From: Ktedonobacter racemifer DSM 44963
GTDB taxonomy: Bacteria > Chloroflexota > Ktedonobacteria > Ktedonobacterales > Ktedonobacteraceae
Direction of reading: 5' to 3'
NCBI RefSeq assembly: GCF_000178855.1
Contig: NZ_ADVG01000004.1
Span: 1,922,001-1,986,000 of the forward strand
Length of the DNA: 64,000 bases
Shown: piece after piece, positions 18,065-27,122 of the stretch
Layout: every line of letters starts with the position of its first letter
How positions within the stretch are numbered: the stretch's first letter is position 1
The notes under the pieces: generated by a model
What the model was told of the DNA's origin: nothing
Seen by the model: only the letters and a program-made list of their open reading frames with translations
The model's database searches: none
Program-made: the position numbers and the translations under genes

Positions 18065-18141
18065 GAGAGCTAGGCAAGAGGGATCGCTCCCTCCTGCCCG
18101 CCTTCAGAACCGGACATGAGAGCTTTCCCCTCATCCGGCTC
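18065..18141 (-). ncRNA. Group II intron domains V and VI
   Basis: The complement of 18106-18141 reads GAGCCGGATGAGGGGAAAGC then TCTCATGTCCGGTTCT. This closely matches the catalytic domain V of bacterial introns (GAGCCGTATGAGG...CTCACGTACGGTTCT), with compensating G-C pairs in the stem. Domain VI (18065-18105) folds as GGAGGGAGCGATCCCTCTTGCC with an unpaired A in CTAGC as candidate branch point. The coding frame of the intron protein runs through both. Confidence 0.85.
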
Positions 18142-19866
18142 CTCAATGGGATGGCTCGTGTCATGAGTACCCCAGACATGCTTCTTTGTATGTCGTTGAT
18201 CGTGGCAGTGCCGATGGAGAGCGAAAAGATTACTGAGTGCATCTGTACCCCCTTCACTGCGGGGAGTGATGTGATCGATCTCAATCAAATCGTTCTCGGT
18301 AAAGTGCAGTTCACACCAACGGCATTTCCCTTGTTGCTTGTGCAGCAAGGCCCCCAGTTTACTCCTGTTGAGCGGATGAGATTGTTGTAATCTCTTCGCC
18401 CAGTAGAGCAGGTTACCATCGAACGGGCTGGTCGTGCCTTTCACCTTCACATGGCGTTGGATCGCCGTTGCTGCGTGATCGCTGAGATAGAGTCCATCAG
18501 GCGTTGCAAAGCGCCAGTGATCTTGTCCCATTGTTCGCCAGTAGCGCGTTCGTATCCAACTCGCAGACTTGCGTGTGTGTCGGCGTTTGGCCCAGCGAAG
18601 CAGAAGCGGAAACAGGTGGTAGTCGCAGTCATTGAGAGTTTTCTTGGCGGCGACGCTGCGGTAGTAGCGTGACCATCCACGGATCTTTGGGTTCAGTTGC
18701 CCAATGAGCGCGCCTTGAGAAAGCCCTGTGCCTGCGAGCACTACCGCCCGCAGCCCTTCCCGATGCCGTTTGATAGCTTCTTTACTGGGGCGAATGAGTG
18801 TTTTGAAGCCAAGCCGTTTCCCGTGCAGAGTTCCTGAATGGTGTTTACCAACAGAGTACTGTCGGATCTCAAAACCTAAGAAGTCGAAGCCAGGGGCTTC
18901 TGCCCCAAGCGCTTCGAGCGTGTGAGCGATACGGGTTTTGCTCGGCTTCATTTCTAATCCCATGTCTTTCAGCCAGTCTTCTAGCCTGCTTTTGGCCTGT
19001 TCAATCCCCTCGCGAGTTCGATACAGCACCACCAGGTCATCTGCATAGCGAACCAGCCTGGGCTTATCCTTGCCTTTGTAGCCTTGTTGAACAGCTTGCA
19101 GCATCCCATGCAGGGCGATATTGGCAAGTAAGGGACTCAGTGGACCTCCTTGCGGAGTTCCGGCTGTCGTTGGCTCGAACACGTTGTCTTCCAGCACTCC
19201 TGCTCTGAGCCAGGCTTTGATGGCGCGCCTCATCGCGGGAAAGGTCTGGAGTTTGTGTAAGAGTGTTTCGTGATTGATCTGGTTGAAGCAATTCGCGATA
19301 TCTGCATCAAGCACATATTTGGGCTGTTTGCAGATGTAAATGAAAATGGCTTGAATGGCATCCTGAGCTGAGCGACCAGGACGAAACCCGTAGCTGTCAG
19401 CCTCAAATCGTGCCTCCCATTCGGGCTCCAACGCCAATTTTGTCAGGCATTGATGAGCGCGATCCAGCATCGTCGGGATGCCTAATGGCCTTTTCTCTGC
19501 CTTTCCTGGCTTGGGTATCCAGACTCGTCTGGTTGGCTGTGGTTTGATCTGCTTGTGATGACGAAGGTATTTCACCAGCGCCAGGCGTTGGGCTGGTTTG
19601 ACAGATTTGATTCCATCGACTCCAGCCGTCCGCTTGCCCTGGTTATCCTGCGTCATCTTGCGTACTGCCAGCGTCCGGGCTGCTTTCGACTTCATGAGTA
19701 ACCGTTGAAGGTTGTGAACTGCTTTGTCATTGCCACGAAGAGAGGCTTGATAGATCCGTTTTTGCAGTCGGTACACCGTTCGTTCTAGCTTACGCCAGGG
19801 CGTCTGTGTCCAGTCTTCGATTGGTTGGGGGACAACCATCGCTTCCGTTTCTTTCCTGTGACTCAT
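18070..19866 (-). CDS. ltrA: Group II intron-encoded reverse transcriptase/maturase with HNH endonuclease domain
   Basis: ATG 19866 is preceded by GGAGG at a good distance and gives 598 residues (ATG 19881 is also possible). Domains in order: RT0 and fingers (about residues 30-200, with the VWIPKPGKAEKRPLGIPTM region), palm with the catalytic YADD near residue 275 (VRYADDLVVLYRT), maturase X domain (about 370-470), and a C-terminal HNH module. The HNH module has CRWC...IDHITPRSEGG and CHDQRH at about residues 515-560. It should help splicing and drive target-primed retrohoming. Unusually, the frame continues through domain V and VI and stops at 18070-18072, only five bases from the intron end. 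The protein is complete, so the intron may still be mobile. Confidence 0.92.
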   Translation of the reverse strand: MSHRKETEAMVVPQPIEDWTQTPWRKLERTVYRLQKRIYQASLRGNDKAVHNLQRLLMKSKAARTLAVRKMTQDNQGKRTAGVDGIKSVKPAQRLALVKYLRHHKQIKPQPTRRVWIPKPGKAEKRPLGIPTMLDRAHQCLTKLALEPEWEARFEADSYGFRPGRSAQDAIQAIFIYICKQPKYVLDADIANCFNQINHETLLHKLQTFPAMRRAIKAWLRAGVLEDNVFEPTTAGTPQGGPLSPLLANIALHGMLQAVQQGYKGKDKPRLVRYADDLVVLYRTREGIEQAKSRLEDWLKDMGLEMKPSKTRIAHTLEALGAEAPGFDFLGFEIRQYSVGKHHSGTLHGKRLGFKTLIRPSKEAIKRHREGLRAVVLAGTGLSQGALIGQLNPKIRGWSRYYRSVAAKKTLNDCDYHLFPLLLRWAKRRHTRKSASWIRTRYWRTMGQDHWRFATPDGLYLSDHAATAIQRHVKVKGTTSPFDGNLLYWAKRLQQSHPLNRSKLGALLHKQQGKCRWCELHFTENDLIEIDHITPRSEGGTDALSNLFALHRHCHDQRHTKKHVWGTHDTSHPIEEPDEGKALMSGSEGGQEGAIPLA

Positions 19867-21530
19867 GGCTCTATCCTCCATCTCACCGTGCCGACGTCAG
19901 CGTATCCTCTGGCTTTCCCAGAGGCCTTTGCTTCTTCGGCAATCCTTCTCTCCGAGAACATGCGGTTGGTTGCCTGCTCGCTAGATCGACCACCAGCGAG
20001 AGTTCTCGCAGAGTTATTCCGTTCCGATCAAGTGTTTTGCGTTCCCGTAGGTTCGTCTCTATCCGCCGGGTCAAGGGGGTGAAGTCGAGAGCCGCATTGA
20101 TGTTCTCGACCCCTATGTGACCGTGACCATTTTGGTCAGAGCCTCTTACCTCGCGTTGGCTCTTTCACTGTGACGACGGTTCATCGAGCGTTCGCTTGCG
20201 CTAACCGTAGGAACCTGTGTAGCGGAGACCACCTGGTCGAGGTCCAGGCTCTTCCGCATTTCTCCCTGCTTCACGGATTGATGACCAGTCGCTACCGTGA
20301 GGGAGCCGCGTTTCCTCTTTCACCCAGAGGATGGGGAATTGCGCCCCACATCACTCGATCAGTTGTCAAGGAGCTTTCTCCTTGCTCGCCATCCTTGAGC
20401 TTTCGCTCATTTCGGCGAAACGGATCGCACCAATGCCCCAATGCTCTCGAACAAGTGCCAGGAGGCGTTTGGGGGTCGCCACCGAGGTCGGCAAACTTGT
20501 GATTCCATACTGAACCTCTTGCTCCACCTTCCCCAGCGCGTTGATTCGTTGTCGTTCGAGCTTGCGCGACCTGCGAGAGACCAGGCCACTCTGAGTAATG
20601 AGAAAGCTCGCTACTCACGGTGATCTGCCGTCTTTCTCGCCGCCCATGCCCTTTGTTGACTGAGGAGGCTGAGCGAAAATCGGTGGGAGGAGCTGACCAG
20701 CCAGGACGCACGGATGGTGGCTCAAAGAGTGTTTGCAGATCCTGATACATCTGCTTTTGATTTTCCTTGATCATCCAGAGATAGTCTCCTTTGGCTTGTA
20801 AGATCTTCAGACTCAGCTTGCGAGAAGCAAAAATGGCATCTCCACTGACGAGCGTTCCACGCAAATCGAGAGTTGCCAGCAGCAGAGGAGCCGCACTGAC
20901 CTCACTTCCCGAGGTGCTGACCTGGACTTGTGCCAGGACAACGCCCTCTTTGGGGAGGGAGGCCGCAAGCAGATGGACGCCTTGTGTACTTCCAAGAGGA
21001 ATCGTGCCTCGTAAGGTTTTGCCGTCTAAGCACAGATGCCTTTCGCCTGGGGCCAGCCTGCGAGAAACCTGATGTGCAAAGAAGTGACCAATAACCTGCT
21101 CGACTTCGTCTGGATCAACTGCCGCCGCTAAGATACGACTCCAGGTGCTGTAGTGAGGCATCCTCTGGTGCCTCAAGCCAAACAAGTGGCTCAATTCTCG
21201 ATGGCGCAACTGAGCCCAGTCGGCGATCGCCCGGCTACTGGTCTGCCCTGCTAGCTTCGCTAGTAGGCCTATCAGCAGAATGTCTGCCAAGGAGTAGCGC
21301 ACGCCGCGCCGATCTCGATGATCTTTGACGCGTTGTAACTCTCCAGAGAGAACTTCTACATCGAAGAGGAGTGCCTTATTGGGAAGAGCAAGCCGACTGG
21401 AACGTGTTGTAATAGTCATGAACAGGCCTTTCGTTGCGAGGAATTGGATGTCTCAACCATTCCTAAAGCTCGAAAGGTTCTGTTTTATTCCTCCTTTTGC
21501 CATGTTATTCCCGACTTTGCAACAGCCCTG

Positions 21531-21540
21531 CAGATCTCCC
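21531..21540. repeat. Right target-site duplication of the ISAs1 element
   Basis: CAGATCTCCC, identical to 17821-17830, adjoins the right inverted end. Joining the two flanks through one copy rebuilds the interrupted DUF5946-like frame. Confidence 0.85.
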
Positions 21541-21959
21541 ATTGTTGGAGCATGTCGATTCTTTGTCTCTCTCTCTGGTGCGTTGAGTACATCCAGGACG
21601 CTCAGCGTTGCTTTGGTGTCTGGTAGGCGAAATGAGGGCCACTGTTTTGGGGTTTTCGCGAGAAGCATATGTGCTCTTTGTACCTGTCTCCCGGTATAGT
21701 TGTGCTCACATGCCAGGTATAATCCGACCAGGGCAAAGGTCAACGTAATAGGTTTGAGGTTTGTTCCTGCATGCTGTGCGGCATATGTATCGACAGCAAA
21801 CTGGTGAGGGAAGTCTACATCTTGCAATGACAGGGTATAGGCAGATAGTTGATCATACACCTGCCTGCATGCAGAGGAGGCATGATCGCGCTCATCGAGT
21901 TGCTCTTCTGTTGAAGGCAGAATGAGCCCACAGCCTGGACACATCACCATTTTATTCAC
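21531..21959 (-). pseudogene. 5' part of a DUF5946-like gene, truncated by ISAs1
   Basis: About 140 native residues start at ATG 21959. The N-terminus has CPGCGLILP, a likely zinc-binding pair, followed by an alpha-helical region (YDQLSAYTLSLQDVDFPHQF, then a YAAQHAG..KPITLTFALVGL stretch). This fits DUF5946, a family without known function. The frame enters the insertion sequence after PTMGDL, and the last 26 residues of the open frame are IS-encoded. The 3' remnant lies 3.7 kb away at 17731-17820. Confidence 0.7.
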
Positions 21960-21968
21960 AACTGCTCC

Positions 21969-22172
21969 TTACCGCGTAGATGTCAGATTGGTTTCATTAT
22001 ATTCTTTGTGGGAAGGCTTGGGTAGGCCGGGTCTCCTGGCGGGAAGGCGCAGGCTGGTAACAAAGCCGGCGCCGGAGAGAATGATGGCGAAGCCGAGCAG
22101 GGTGCTGAGCGTGAGCGGCAGGCAGATACCCCACTGCTCGAATGTCGCTTCGCTCACAGTACATGCCAGCAT
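21969..22172 (-). CDS. Small hydrophobic protein or transporter fragment, uncertain
   Basis: A 67-codon frame starts five bases after the Ada stop. It has one hydrophobic stretch (ICLPLTLSTLLGFAIILSGA), then a basic tail. It resembles the last membrane helix of a transporter and may be a leftover C-terminal fragment. No clear ribosome site precedes it, so it may not be expressed. Confidence 0.3.
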   Translation of the reverse strand: MLACTVSEATFEQWGICLPLTLSTLLGFAIILSGAGFVTSLRLPARRPGLPKPSHKEYNETNLTSTR

Positions 22173-22177
22173 GGACC

Positions 22178-23257
22178 CTACAATTTGCTTTGCTCCAGGG
22201 CAAGCAGGCGCTGTTTGCGTTCAATGCCCCAGCGGTAGCCGCCCAGTTGCCCGTTATTGCGCACCACACGGTGACAGGGGATGAAGACCGCGACGTGATT
22301 GGCGGCGCAGGCCTGGGCGACGGCGCGTACAGCGCTGGGCTGGCCGATTGCCTGGGCGACCTCGCTATAGGAGCGTGTCTGCCCGGCGGGGATCGCTTGC
22401 AGGGCGCGCCAGACTTTCCATTGAAAGGCCGTAGCCTGGACATCGAGGGGGATATCGGTCTCAATTGCCTGGCCCGCCAGGGCACGTTGCAGGTGCTCTA
22501 GCCACGGGCGCAGGCGCTCCGTGTCATATGTGTGCTCCGCCTGGGGATATTCGCGCGCCAGTTCGGCCTCCAGATCCTGCCTGGACTCACCAAAGCGGAT
22601 GGCGGCCAGGCCACGCTCAGTAGTGGCGATAAGCACGTTTCCCAACGTGCTTTCGCTGATGGTATAGGCCAGGCGTACCCCTTTGCCTCCGCGCTGGTAG
22701 GTCGCTGGCGTCATGCCGAGTTGCATCGGCGTGCGCTCATACACGCTGCTGCTCGATTGATAACCCGCGTTATAGAGGGCGCTGGTGACTGGCTCACCCT
22801 CCTGGAGGCGCGTTTTGAACTGCTTCAGCCTGAGCGATTCAGTATACTGGCGCGGCGAGAGGCCCGTCACCTGCTTAAAGGTGCGCTGGAGGTGGTAGGG
22901 GCTCATATGAAACTGTGTGCTTAAATTGGCGAGGCGCAGGGGTGTTTCCAGGTGATCCTCAATATATTGGCGTATTTGTTTAACCAACTCTGTGTGAGGA
23001 GAAGGCACCTGCTGCTGATCCGGATGGCAGCGCAGGCATGGGCGAAAGCCAGCCGCGACGGCCTCTGCGGGCAAGCGAAAGAAGCGCACATTCTCCCGCT
23101 GTGGGCGACGCGCCGGACAAGATGGACGGCAATAGATGCCGGTGGAGCGTACTGCGAAGACAAAAGCCCCATCCATCTGTGCGCTTCTTGTAGTCAAAGC
23201 ATTCCAGCACTGCTCCTCATCGAGGGTAGATTGATTATGTATCTGGATTTCAAGCAT
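22178..23257 (-). CDS. ada: Bifunctional Ada-type methyltransferase and transcriptional regulator
   Basis: ATG 23257 with AGGGGAAA upstream gives 359 residues; the longer frame to 23557 lacks a ribosome site. Domain order: an AdaA zinc domain with four cysteines (GIYCRPSCPARRP ... CLRCHPD, residues about 40-80) that removes methyl groups from phosphotriesters, an AraC-type helix-turn-helix (about 85-185), and an O6-methylguanine methyltransferase domain ending in the active-site PCHRVV near residue 325. Known family members switch on alkylation-repair genes after self-methylation. A lipoprotein gene is divergent, with about 250 bp between the two. Confidence 0.95.
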   Translation of the reverse strand: MLEIQIHNQSTLDEEQCWNALTTRSAQMDGAFVFAVRSTGIYCRPSCPARRPQRENVRFFRLPAEAVAAGFRPCLRCHPDQQQVPSPHTELVKQIRQYIEDHLETPLRLANLSTQFHMSPYHLQRTFKQVTGLSPRQYTESLRLKQFKTRLQEGEPVTSALYNAGYQSSSSVYERTPMQLGMTPATYQRGGKGVRLAYTISESTLGNVLIATTERGLAAIRFGESRQDLEAELAREYPQAEHTYDTERLRPWLEHLQRALAGQAIETDIPLDVQATAFQWKVWRALQAIPAGQTRSYSEVAQAIGQPSAVRAVAQACAANHVAVFIPCHRVVRNNGQLGGYRWGIERKQRLLALEQSKL

Positions 23258-23506
23258 ACTGGCGTTTCCCCTTTCCTGAATTCTGTACATGAGTAAGTAT
23301 AAATCAGGAAGAGGAGACAGGCTATCGCTTTCTTGCGCGCCAAACGGAAAAAGATCTACTAGATTAAACCATTTAAACATGAAGAGTGTGAAATAGCTCA
23401 TATCGTAGCAAGTGACCTTTGATCTATAATTCCTGCTTACGAATGTCTGCTCATTGTGTAAGAAATGTGATCTAAAACTTCTGTTCCGATCGTGAAGGAG
23501 GGTAGT

Positions 23507-24157
23507 ATGCCTGAACTCCCTTATCCCGCTCGCTCTAACCAGCCCGCTTTTCTTCATAGCATAGTAACTTTAATGCTTGTCTTGACCTGGCTGCTTACCG
23601 CGTGTAGCTCGCAGTCAACAGCTGGAAATGCTTCACAGCCAACCACCACTTCCACAGCTACCACGCAAGCGACACTAACTGCTATGCCCGTCACAGCGAC
23701 GCCGACTGCGACTCAGCAGCAGAGCTGGCAGACCTATCAGTCGCCATATTTTACGCTTCAGTATCCCACTACCTGGATTGCAAACGTTATTCCACAGGGT
23801 ACGCAGGGGGGAATTTACGTACAACAGGTAGAATTCCGCCCCTCATCTACAAGCCCCATCTCCTTTACTGCCAGTCCCATGATCAATCAATCAACGTCCC
23901 CTGACACCTTGCTTCAGAATGATATCCTGGTGCAACACAATAAGGTAGAAGCACAAGGCAAAGAGACCATCAATGGGCTAACCTGGTCCACGGCTACGAT
24001 CAGCACCCAGGGATCGCAACTGGCCGTGGCCAGGATCGAAGTCGCATATGCTAATCATCTTCATCCTTACCGTGTCTCATTTGGCACACCGCCCGACCAG
24101 TTTGATACAAACTCAGTGATCTTCAATACTATGTTTCAATCCTTCCAGGAAAAATAG
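23507..24157 (+). CDS. Lipoprotein with PsbP-like domain
   Basis: ATG 23507 (GAAGGAGGG just ahead) gives 216 residues. The signal peptide ends in LLTACSS, followed by a Thr/Ala/Ser-rich linker of about 40 residues. The globular part starts QSWQTYQSPYFTLQYPTTW (about residue 70) and has the YFTLQYPTTW pattern of PsbP-like/DUF1795 folds. It should be surface anchored; the ligand is unknown. The GTG start at 23492 is less likely. Confidence 0.75.
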   Translation: MPELPYPARSNQPAFLHSIVTLMLVLTWLLTACSSQSTAGNASQPTTTSTATTQATLTAMPVTATPTATQQQSWQTYQSPYFTLQYPTTWIANVIPQGTQGGIYVQQVEFRPSSTSPISFTASPMINQSTSPDTLLQNDILVQHNKVEAQGKETINGLTWSTATISTQGSQLAVARIEVAYANHLHPYRVSFGTPPDQFDTNSVIFNTMFQSFQEK

Positions 24158-24190
24158 TGAGCATGAAAATGAATAGCATTTATATAAGAC

Positions 24191-24220
24191 TTGACAGGAG
24201 AGCACATTATATGGTACACA
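24191..24220 (+). promoter_or_regulatory. Candidate promoter of the proBAC leader
   Basis: A perfect TTGACA (24191-24196) is followed by 18 nt and TACACA (24215-24220). The -10 match is only fair, but the position just before the T-box leader fits. Confidence 0.5.
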
Positions 24221-24227
24221 TTAAAGA

Positions 24228-24507
24228 AATCTGAATATCTTTGCTGTCACAGGGAAGTAGTACGTCCATATATGCGTACAGAGAATGGCAAGCTAGTAGC
24301 TGGGAGCTGCCATCGCTAAGCGGACCGAACCCATCTCTGAGCAGGTAGCGATGAGCTAGCCGGGTGTTCCCCCGTTATCAGGAAATCAAGTGAGCAATGC
24401 TGTGCTGACAGAGCGAGATGTCTCTTCATCATCTCATTGCTAACGAAGGTGGTACCACGGAAGTAAACGTTCTTTCGTCCTTTGCGACGAAGAGAGCGTT
24501 TTTTTTG
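24228..24507 (+). promoter_or_regulatory. T-box leader (proline) upstream of proBAC
   Basis: The T-box core GAAGGTGGTACCACGG is at 24445-24460. A terminator follows with arms 24466-24479 and 24485-24499 and eight or more T. Around 24325-24345 the sequence GACCGAACCCATCTCTGAGC aligns with the ileS leader (GCCGAATATCACTCCTGAGC), placing CCC (24330-24332) at the specifier position. CCC codes proline, matching the downstream proline pathway. Low charged tRNA-Pro should favour antitermination. Confidence 0.9.
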
Positions 24508-24539
24508 TGAGTTCGACCAAGAAAAGGGAAGTTTGGACA

Positions 24540-25682
24540 ATGGCAGGTAGGCAACACCGTATCGTCGTAAAAATTGGTGGCAGCATTTTAACGAGCGCAA
24601 GTTATATGCTGCGTATGGAGCGGCTGCAAAGCCTGGTAGACGGCATTGCCCGGCTGCGCTCTAATGGCTTTACACCGCTGATCGTGAGTTCGGGAGCAGT
24701 GCCAGCTGGCTTTGGCGCCTTGAGTGGCACGCGCTATCCCACATCCGTCGCCGAGAAGCAGATGGCCGCTTCTGTGGGGCAGGTCCATTTGATGCACCTG
24801 TACCAGCAACTCTTCATGCAGTATGACCTGTTGACAGGCCAACTGCTGCTCACCAGTGACGATTTTCGTGTCCGTGCGCGTTACGTAAACATTTGCAATA
24901 CCTTGAATTTGTTGTTGCAGCGTGGTGTGGTGCCTATTGTCAATGAAAATGATACGGTCAGTGTCGATGGTATCAAGGTTGGCGACAATGATACGTTGGG
25001 AGCGTTGGTCGCCACGGCAGTGGATGCCGAACACTATATCATCCTTTCAGACATCGATGGTCTGTATACCGCAAACCCGCGTCAGGACCCGCAGGCGCGT
25101 CTTATCGCGACAGTTGAAACTATTACGCCCTACATCGAGACCCTTGGTGGCGCACGCGGCTCGCTGGGGACCACCGGTGGTATGCGCACCAAGATCAAAG
25201 CGGCCCGGATCGCTACCGCCGCGGGCGTGGAGGTGGTGATCGCCAATGGCGAGACGCCCGACATTTTGCAGCGCATCCTCAGTGGCGAGGAGATCGGAAC
25301 GCATTTCAAGCCACGCAAGAGGCCGCTCTCAGGGAAAAAATCCTGGATTGCCTTCGGTTCACATGCCGAGGGAAAAATCCTGATTGATATGGGCGCGGTA
25401 CAGGCTGTGTTGCATCAGCATAAAAGCCTGCTGGCAAGCGGCATTTTGCGGATCGAAGGCGATTTTTCAGAGGGGGACGTGGTCTCGATTTGCGGTCCGG
25501 ATGGCAGTGAACTGGGACGCGGCATCAGCCAGTATGCCTCGGACGATCTCCAGCGTTTGAAGGGCATGCGTTCACAGGAGATCGCTTCTTTAGCATCGGC
25601 AAACATGACGACGGTTCCTGAAGTTGTACACAGAGATACGCTGGCGCTCTATCGCTCAACGATAGTGGCCACAGCACAGTAA
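24540..25682 (+). CDS. proB: Glutamate 5-kinase
   Basis: From ATG 24540 the enzyme has 380 residues. The amino-acid kinase domain begins RIVVKIGGSILTS and contains IVNENDTVSVDGIKVGDND near residue 140, which binds glutamate and ATP. A C-terminal PUA domain (about residues 275-365, starting KKSWIAFG) is the usual two-domain architecture. It phosphorylates glutamate in the first step of proline synthesis. A GTG at 24507 lies in the terminator tail and is not favoured. The gene is controlled by the proline T-box and followed by proA and proC. Confidence 0.96.
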   Translation: MAGRQHRIVVKIGGSILTSASYMLRMERLQSLVDGIARLRSNGFTPLIVSSGAVPAGFGALSGTRYPTSVAEKQMAASVGQVHLMHLYQQLFMQYDLLTGQLLLTSDDFRVRARYVNICNTLNLLLQRGVVPIVNENDTVSVDGIKVGDNDTLGALVATAVDAEHYIILSDIDGLYTANPRQDPQARLIATVETITPYIETLGGARGSLGTTGGMRTKIKAARIATAAGVEVVIANGETPDILQRILSGEEIGTHFKPRKRPLSGKKSWIAFGSHAEGKILIDMGAVQAVLHQHKSLLASGILRIEGDFSEGDVVSICGPDGSELGRGISQYASDDLQRLKGMRSQEIASLASANMTTVPEVVHRDTLALYRSTIVATAQ

Positions 25683-25712
25683 ACTCTGCCGGGAAATGCG
25701 CCCTCCCCCTCG

Positions 25713-25774
25713 GTAGGGACCCGGTTTACCGCGTCCGAAGGCGATTGATCGCCTGTGGGCGCAGCCCCAAACGT
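25713..25774 (+). repeat. Half copy of the 4250-4405 repeat
   Basis: The segment from GGTAGGGACCCGGTTTACCG through the GGCGATTGATCGCC palindrome to GGGCGCAGCCCC matches the complement of the right half of the 4250-4405 element, with scattered differences over about 62 bp. It sits in the 150-bp gap between proB and proA. Confidence 0.7.
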
Positions 25775-25831
25775 TACCATGAGCACGATATTGGGAGGTG
25801 GGTCGTTTGTTGCCCATCCTAGGAGAAACAG

Positions 25832-27109
25832 ATGTTTTCAACAGATACAGCGCAGGTTCTAAAAGAGCAGGTAGCAACCCAGGCCCAAGCCGCGAAAATA
25901 GCGGCCCGCGAACTGGCGCGAAAAACGAGCGAGGAGAAGAATGCAGCCTTAGAACTGATGGCTGCTAGCCTGGTCGCAAGCAAGCATGAAATTCTGCAAG
26001 CCAATGCGCAAGATGTCAGCAGAGTGAGCGCCACTGGCGCGGCCAAGAGTTTCATCGACCGCCTGACCTTGACGCCCGCGCGCATTCAGAGCATTGCCGA
26101 TGGCGTGCGCGCCGTCATGGCTTTGCCCGATCCCATCGGAGTGACGCAGGAGCGCTGGCAATTGCGCAATGGCGTGCTTGTCGAGCGGCGCAGCGTGCCT
26201 CTGGGCGTTATCGCCATGATCTACGAGGCCCGGCCAAATGTCACTGTTGACGCCGCGACTTTGGCGCTGAAGACCAGTAACGCCGTGGTCTTGCGTGGCA
26301 GCGCTGACGCCTTAGAGAGTAATCGCGCTATCGTTGTCGCCCTGCGGGAGGGCTTGCGCGCGAGTGAAGTTCCCGCAGAAGCCATTCAATTGATAGAGAG
26401 TGTGGAGCACGAGTCCGTCGAATACCTCATCCGGATGCGTGATGCCATTGACCTGGTGATTCCACGTGGCGGCGCCAGGCTTATTCAGGCCGTTGTAGAG
26501 TCGTCCGTTGTACCGGTCATCGAGACTGGAGTGGGAAATTGTCACGTTTACGTTGACGTAGACGCGCAACCAGAGATGGCAACGAAAATTGTCATCAATG
26601 CCAAGACGCAGCGACCCTCTGTGTGTAATGCGGCTGAAACTCTGCTGGTACACACAGACGTCGCGCCACAGTGGCTGCCTCAGGCGCTTAAAGCCTTGCA
26701 GGAGCGTGGTGTGGAGATCCGGGGTTGTGCACGCACCTGCCAACTTGTCCCTGATATAGAAAGCGCGAGCGAGCAGGATTGGGGGACAGAGTACCTGGAG
26801 CTGATCATGGCCGTCAAAATTGTCGACGATGTGCAAGAGGCCATCGAGCATATCGCGCGCTATGGTACGCGGCATACGGAGAGCATTATCACCGAGAACG
26901 AGGAAACGGCAGCGCTGTTCTTAGAGCAGGTAGATGCGGCGGTTGTGTACCATAATGCCTCGACACGCTTGACAGATGGTTTTGTCTTCGGCTTTGGCGC
27001 GGAGATCGGTATCAGCACGCAGAAAATGCATGCACGTGGCCCGATGGGACTCCAGGCCTTGACCAGCTACAAATACGTTGGGCATGGCAGCGGCCAGGTT
27101 ATTGAGTAG
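25832..27109 (+). CDS. proA: Glutamate-5-semialdehyde dehydrogenase (gamma-glutamyl phosphate reductase)
   Basis: The 425-residue protein starts at ATG 25832 with AGGAG upstream. It is an aldehyde-dehydrogenase-fold enzyme with the family stretch MIYEARPNVTVDAATLALK (about residues 128-146) and the catalytic cysteine in QRPSVCNAAETLL near residue 265. It reduces gamma-glutamyl phosphate with NADPH to the semialdehyde. Length and motifs are normal. It is the second gene of proB-proA-proC. Confidence 0.97.
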   Translation: MFSTDTAQVLKEQVATQAQAAKIAARELARKTSEEKNAALELMAASLVASKHEILQANAQDVSRVSATGAAKSFIDRLTLTPARIQSIADGVRAVMALPDPIGVTQERWQLRNGVLVERRSVPLGVIAMIYEARPNVTVDAATLALKTSNAVVLRGSADALESNRAIVVALREGLRASEVPAEAIQLIESVEHESVEYLIRMRDAIDLVIPRGGARLIQAVVESSVVPVIETGVGNCHVYVDVDAQPEMATKIVINAKTQRPSVCNAAETLLVHTDVAPQWLPQALKALQERGVEIRGCARTCQLVPDIESASEQDWGTEYLELIMAVKIVDDVQEAIEHIARYGTRHTESIITENEETAALFLEQVDAAVVYHNASTRLTDGFVFGFGAEIGISTQKMHARGPMGLQALTSYKYVGHGSGQVIE

Positions 27110-27122
27110 AGAGAAGGTTGAA

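Larger units (their letters stand above)
18065..20430 (-). mobile_element. Group II intron with RT-HNH open reading frame
   Basis: The intron starts with the consensus GTGCG (complement of 20426-20430) directly after the exon sequence GGGGCATTG. It ends at 18065, with AGAATGG as the first 3' exon bases. The length is 2366 bp. Domain V is at 18106-18141 and a domain VI-like hairpin follows. The ribozyme domains I-III lie between 19870 and 20430 on the minus strand. The last intron bases read CTCTC, which departs from the usual AY end. The junction was set by the in-frame transposase join, so a shift of one base is possible. Confidence 0.9.
17862..21419 (-). pseudogene. ISAs1-family transposase, interrupted by an intron and frameshifted
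   Basis: The 5' exon (21419 to 20431) encodes the N-terminal DDE_Tnp_1-associated domain and the catalytic core: LDGKTLRGT and SGDAIFASRK supply two acidic residues. Near 20561 an extra G on the coding strand shifts the frame. The next frame continues correctly with LERQRINALGKVEQEV and ends at HWGI. The 3' exon (18064 to 17862) resumes with ENGLHYRRDRTFQED and runs to a TGA after LAHMAA, matching the family's HWGIENRLHW..RDVTF region. Removing the intron joins HWGI to ENGLHY in frame, which fixes the splice sites. The remaining frameshift means that even perfect splicing would not give an active enzyme. Confidence 0.88.
17832..21530 (-). mobile_element. ISAs1-family insertion sequence carrying a group II intron
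   Basis: The ends are inverted repeats CAGGGCTGTTGCAAAG (17832-17847) and its complement, ending at 21530. ISAs1 ends begin CAGGG. A 10-bp direct repeat flanks the element. Without the 2366-bp intron the element would be about 1333 bp, normal for the family. The single transposase gene is on the minus strand and broken by the intron and by one frameshift, so the element cannot transpose by itself. Confidence 0.9.

Noticed and set aside
17862..18284. A 140-codon minus-strand frame spanning the intron 3' junction
   Set aside because: Its C-terminal half is the 3' exon of the ISAs1 transposase and the front is intron sequence in a different frame from the RT; it is not a gene.
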